Positions 59,880-64,000 of a stretch of DNA of 64,000 nt are shown in pieces. Every line of letters begins with the position of its first letter. Position 1 is the stretch's first letter. The stretch spans positions 14,126,932-14,190,931 of the forward strand of contig NC_092679.1 in NCBI RefSeq assembly GCF_964355755.1. The letters are read 5' to 3'. The stretch is from Antedon mediterranea (Eukaryota > Echinodermata > Crinoidea > Comatulida > Antedonidae). The position numbers were made by a program, and so were the translations under genes. Under the pieces are notes generated by a model. That model saw nothing but the letters and a program-made list of their open reading frames with translations, made no database searches and had not been told where the DNA came from.

Positions 59880-61524
59880 CAACAATATGAAGCGGCCGGA
59901 AGAGAATCATAACTACTGACCAATCACGCCACGATTCTAGTTGGCGTCACCGATTGAAGTGAGGCGCGGGCAAGTCAGAGAATCATCAGACGGTAAGTTC
60001 AGGCTCACACAGAAAAATATGGCGAACAACTATTGTTTACGTTTTTTGTTTTTGTTTACCGTCAGGGAATTTATTACAAAGCGATTTTTACAGGATGGGT
60101 GCGGGTGCAGGAGCAAGTAGCAACCAAAGTGATGGACAGATGCAATGTTGTTTGGATATTTTCAAGTAAAGGTAGGCTATCCTAGGGCATCCGGTACTTA
60201 GTAGTGTAGTAGTGCGTACTGTAGTGGGGCTGCGCTTAGTGTCCTCCGATCTCATTAAGGTAAGGCCTACTGTAGTAGGCTGATAACGGCTTTGCACCAC
60301 CACTATTGGCATAGCATACCATAAGTTGTACCATAGCAAATCCATATGACGTAGTTATATATTGTAGTATTCAGGTCATTTAAATAATGATGCTGATTCA
60401 GAAATTACAAACATGAATGCATTTTATTCAAATAAGTTTATACACTTTGTTTCACAAAATATACATAATCATTCTTTATCTTTTATCCTTTACTAGTATT
60501 GAGTATTCCTACAAATTGACACCGTCCATATCTTTTTTTTTTTCTAATACCAAAAGAGTGATCATTATTTTACTAACATTTTTCTCAAAGTTCATCCTGC
60601 TCTTTGGTTCTTGAAGCTTGGTTCCTACTTCGGACTCAACAAAGTAAGTAATTTGACCACTAATGATGTGATGGATAAATCTGTCACTTGCGATTGGTCA
60701 ATTCACTTGCCTTGCACATACATCTTAGAACCAAGCTTTATAGTCACAATTCTATGTGTAATACAGTAGTATAAAATGATTACTATGACAAATTTTGCCT
60801 ACAAACTTTTTGGTGAGTATGATGTAACGAAATAGTAATATCACGATCTGCCAAGATGCAACGTTTCAAGGCCCATACCAACGAGGCAGTTATGTGTGTA
60901 AAATTGCATCTATGTTTAGTTTCTTTGGAAATCTCAAAAAGATTACACGAACGTATGGTAGCCATACAGATACATGGTCATGTATGCATCATATCTTCTC
61001 TACTACAAAGTTTGCATCAGAAAAAAATAATCTGCACAACAAATGTAAACAAGCTTAGTATCAAGAATGGCAAGACAAAAAAAGAGAAAACAAAATTACA
61101 GTGCTGAACACACAGTTGAAGCAGGTGTACCCACTATACCTGACATAATCTAAACCACAGAGTGCATGTATATTGTAATGCATATTGTGTAGTTTCACTG
61201 TTTTTAATTTAACTGTATAATATAATTAATGCAATAAAATGCATAAATTTCAATTTAATTGCAAATATATATAAAAAATACTTGAATTATATAAAAATAA
61301 TAATAAATACTATTGTTAATGTTTAAAATTTCAGTAATAGAGATCATAACTAAATGATCATTCACAAAAAAACATATTTCAAAAATAATTTAATGAAAAT
61401 ACAAGTTTATTTGTAGACAGGGGGCGGAGCGCTACATATTGGGTTATTCTACAGGTCTAAGAGGTACACCTCTGGAAGAGTGTTTTTGCCTACTGAATAT
61501 GAGAGTTTGATGTTAAATAAATAA
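59880..61524 (+). CDS. Candidate small N-myristoylated protein, 46 residues
   Basis: Coding exons are 60095-60165 (donor GTAAAG) and 61455-61524 (acceptor TTATTCTACAG). A 5' UTR exon ending at 59990 (CAGACG, donor GTAAGT) splices to the acceptor at 60092-60093, two bases before the ATG. The join makes a Lys codon and leaves one open frame. The protein begins MGAGAGASSNQSDGQMQCC: Gly2 and small residues at 5-6 fit an N-myristoylation signal, and the CysCys pair is a possible palmitoylation site. It ends FLPTEYESLMLNK with TAA inside an AATAAATAA stretch. No family is recognised. A CCAAT (ACCAATCACG) lies in the upstream exon region near 59920. Confidence 0.45.
60611..60740. mobile_element. TTAA-family MITE copy
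   Basis: AAGCTTGGTTCCTACTTCGG at the left and GAACCAAGCTTTA at the right are inverted, with inner CTTGCGATTGGTCAATTCAC as in the 3.4-kb copy. It lies in the intron of the small candidate gene. Confidence 0.65.
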
Positions 61525-62556
61525 CATTGAAATATTAATTTCTATAATTGACAATCTAAAAACCAAAAATTTAATGTTCCTTTATTTTTGTAAATTAGCC
61601 AAATTAAACTTCATAATAACAATTGTGCCATCAAATGGAAATTATAAAATTTTTTTTTATTATGCAAGTTTTATATAATTTTAATCTATAGCAAATTTTT
61701 CCTCTGATAAATTTTGATTATAATCAATTGAAAGTAGTCTTTCTAGTAAATTTAAATTAAACTAAACTACAAAAACAGTATCTGTTGTCACATTTTGACA
61801 TTCAACATATTTTTAATAAGACTTATCGATTAAAAATCATATTTTCAAATTTCTTATCTTAAAAACCTTTGGTTTGAATTTTGAAATGAAACAATAATGT
61901 AATATTCTAAAAATATTTGATTTCTTTGTTAAAATCCTTAAAGATACATGAAGTGGCAGTTGCATATGCAAAATTTGTGACATTAACATAAATGATAACT
62001 TATTATTTACGCAAAAAGCAAGATTGCCTTTTTTGAAACATTTTTTCATGAACACTCACCTAAACATTCTTCCACAAGAAAACATCCCTAAAGAGAATGA
62101 AATGTCCCAAGCACAATTATAAAGGTAATCAGCCACTTTAAACCATGACTGTGCAATACTGTATAATACTGCAATAATAATGGTGTAGTGCAAGTCAAGT
62201 AAAAAAATGTCTCTTTAAGAGCTTAACTCTTAAAATGCAATATTGGTCATCTCTTTAAGAGAGACCAAGTGAGTATAACATACAATCACACACATTAACA
62301 ACAAATAGCAAAATATTTACATCAAAAGAAAAATATGTTTTATGCTACAATATCTTTATCTAGCACCAAGACTCTTAATTATAGTACTTTCTTCCACGAT
62401 GATAACAACATACACCATGCGTCTAAAGAATTTTTGTATTCTTCTTCCAAGACCATTTTTCAATAGTTTTATTTACAAAGTATTTACAATGCCTTAAGCA
62501 CACACACTTGTATATACAAACATAAATTTTTTCGAAAAACACTGTATTCACATGGA
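61525..62556. other. Non-coding AT-rich stretch
   Basis: This probably holds the 3' UTR of the minus-strand membrane protein gene and the end of the small plus-strand gene. Two GTCTCTTTAAGAG-like repeats lie at 62208-62265. No gene is seen. Confidence 0.4.
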
Positions 62557-63341
62557 TTAAACCGGTTGAATACTTTTTCCGACACTGTAATAACCGCTGA
62601 ACCTCTTCATATCAATAGTGTCCAGGTTTCGTTTTGTATCTTGGTACATGTTTCCTTGTACGTTATTCTCTTTGAAACTGGCAGAGTCTCTAATAGAATC
62701 TCTGTTACTGTTTTTTACGTCCACATTCTTTTTCTTGATGGACATGATCGTAACTGGAGGTGTGGGTAATGTTTTTGACTTAATCTGATAGTCTACACGA
62801 TGGCGGTATTTTGTCACATATAAAAACATAGCAATGACAATCAAGACAGCCAGTAAGATGACAAAGATTGACAGAACTACTGGAAAAACTGGGAATGATG
62901 ACGGCACAGTATCTCCACAGGGAATTGTTTCATATGTTGGTACTGCGTTTGGAAAATATAAAGAAATTCAATACATTTTTAATAAATAACATTTGCCATA
63001 AAATGCATAGACACATTGTTATCTGCATTATAAACACCCATAAACTGGTTGTGTCTTATTGTACAGGACTAGGTACAGTTTATTTTGTGCAAATCTTTCT
63101 AAATCTGGCTGCAGTGTTGTGTTAATTTTCCTGCAATATACAGTACCGTTTTTTTTTATTAGCAGCAGAAACGAGTACCCAAAATATGGTATAAATACTG
63201 CAATTTATACAAAAATTTGGTGGGGAAAGGGTTAGTACAATTGTAAATGTAATTCAAATAAAAATATAAAATGTTTACCTTCTGTAAACATTTTAAATGG
63301 TTCTTGGGGTCTTCCACTGTCCATTGTCTTTCTTGTTGGAC
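62557..63341 (-). CDS. C-terminal part of a single-pass membrane protein
   Basis: Two exons: 63341-63279 and 62942-62557, joined at a split Val codon. The N-terminal part lies beyond the right edge or in exons not identified, so this is partial (about 149 residues seen). Order: a short extracellular stretch with one Cys (ETIPCGDTVPSSFP), a strong membrane segment (VVLSIFVILLAVLIVIAMFL), a stop-transfer basic cluster (KYRHR), then a cytoplasmic tail of about 80 residues with PTPP, a KKK cluster, RDSIRDS serines and Tyr sites (GYYSVG). The arrangement is a type I receptor-like tail. I do not recognise the family. Confidence 0.6.
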
Positions 63342-64000
63342 CTATTGTGAAAACAAGTTGAATTCAGGATTTAAAAAATAAAATACAAAAAATGGTTGTA
63401 ACACCCGTTGTAACACTAACAATGATGAAAAATGTTTACAACATAAAGGTACACAATGTTACATCGTAATAACATTTATCAACTATACCGGTGTGTGTGT
63501 AAGTTAAAATGTAGCAGAAATATTTTCTGCTCTTTTCTACTAATTGAAACTGGTTATTGTCAATAGTTAGCAAAGGCGCCAACTACTGTACAACGTAATT
63601 ATTACTTTAAAGTACTGTAATAGTTTTCCAATTAAATATCAATAAATAATAATTACATTATAAAGGTGCACTTGTTCAAAGCTAATGATTTCCCAATATA
63701 TTCTTAGTAATGCTTGCATCATGTGTATGTAAGACATTGTAATTTTATCCAAGACAAAATTTGAATTGAATCAATGATCACAAGATTAAGATCAAGGGCA
63801 GTGTACTCATTGAACAGGTGGTAAAACAAGTACAGACATGACACCTGTACAATTAACTCAATTTTCCAAAAAAGGCAATTTTTTAATAGTGTATCATCAA
63901 AACTAATCTTCCATATAGGTTCAATTACAGTTAAAAGCATATGTTATTAAAACCATGCAAACATTAATTTATTCCTATAAGGCTCTATCTGCAACAACTA

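Noticed and set aside
60856-61107. 83-codon plus-strand frame
   Set aside because: It falls in the intron of the small candidate gene, does not join in phase with its exons, and has no recognised motif.

Overview
This window is animal nuclear DNA. The genes carry introns with GT-AG borders, the sequence is AT-rich, and there are dense MITEs, tRNA-derived SINEs, LINE and Penelope-like debris, and islands of the palindrome TAGGCCTA. The gene set (MDH1, COX20, GPATCH11, a MAJIN-like gene, NENF, ACTR2) is metazoan. The TAGGCCTA islands and the repeat style suggest an invertebrate deuterostome, most likely an echinoderm. That assignment is an inference from sequence style, not proof.

Layout. 0.3-1.3 kb: an unrecognised basic-protein gene on the minus strand. 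2.9-9.8 kb: a complete eight-exon cytosolic malate dehydrogenase (minus), with several DNA transposons in its introns. 10.2-16.4 kb: one 6.1-kb element with roughly 90-bp inverted ends and a 9-bp target duplication (Mutator-like signature), then a 0.8-kb palindrome-rich MITE. 17.6-19.1 kb: COX20 (plus). 21.0-25.6 kb: GPATCH11 (minus). 26.9-36.1 kb: a MAJIN-like meiotic telomere gene (plus), head-to-head with GPATCH11. Its second intron holds a tandem array of about 860-bp units, each with a U3 snoRNA gene. 37.7-42.4 kb: neudesin (NENF, minus), with a decayed LINE in an intron. 42.8-52.4 kb: ACTR2/ARP2 (plus), head-to-head with NENF. Four of its introns carry related C/D-box snoRNAs whose guide matches 18S rRNA at the site assigned to U61. 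52.4-62.5 kb: mostly non-coding, with two candidate small multi-exon genes. 62.5-63.3 kb: the 3' end of a single-pass membrane protein (minus) that continues past the right edge.

The main discoveries are the two non-coding RNA families. The first is the U3 array nested in a protein-gene intron; one copy has a MITE inserted about 30 bp upstream of its start, and sister units show the empty site. The second is the intron-to-intron amplification of a U61-like guide inside ACTR2. Both families serve 18S rRNA maturation. Exon borders were read by eye from splice motifs, open phase and family similarity. No database search was run.
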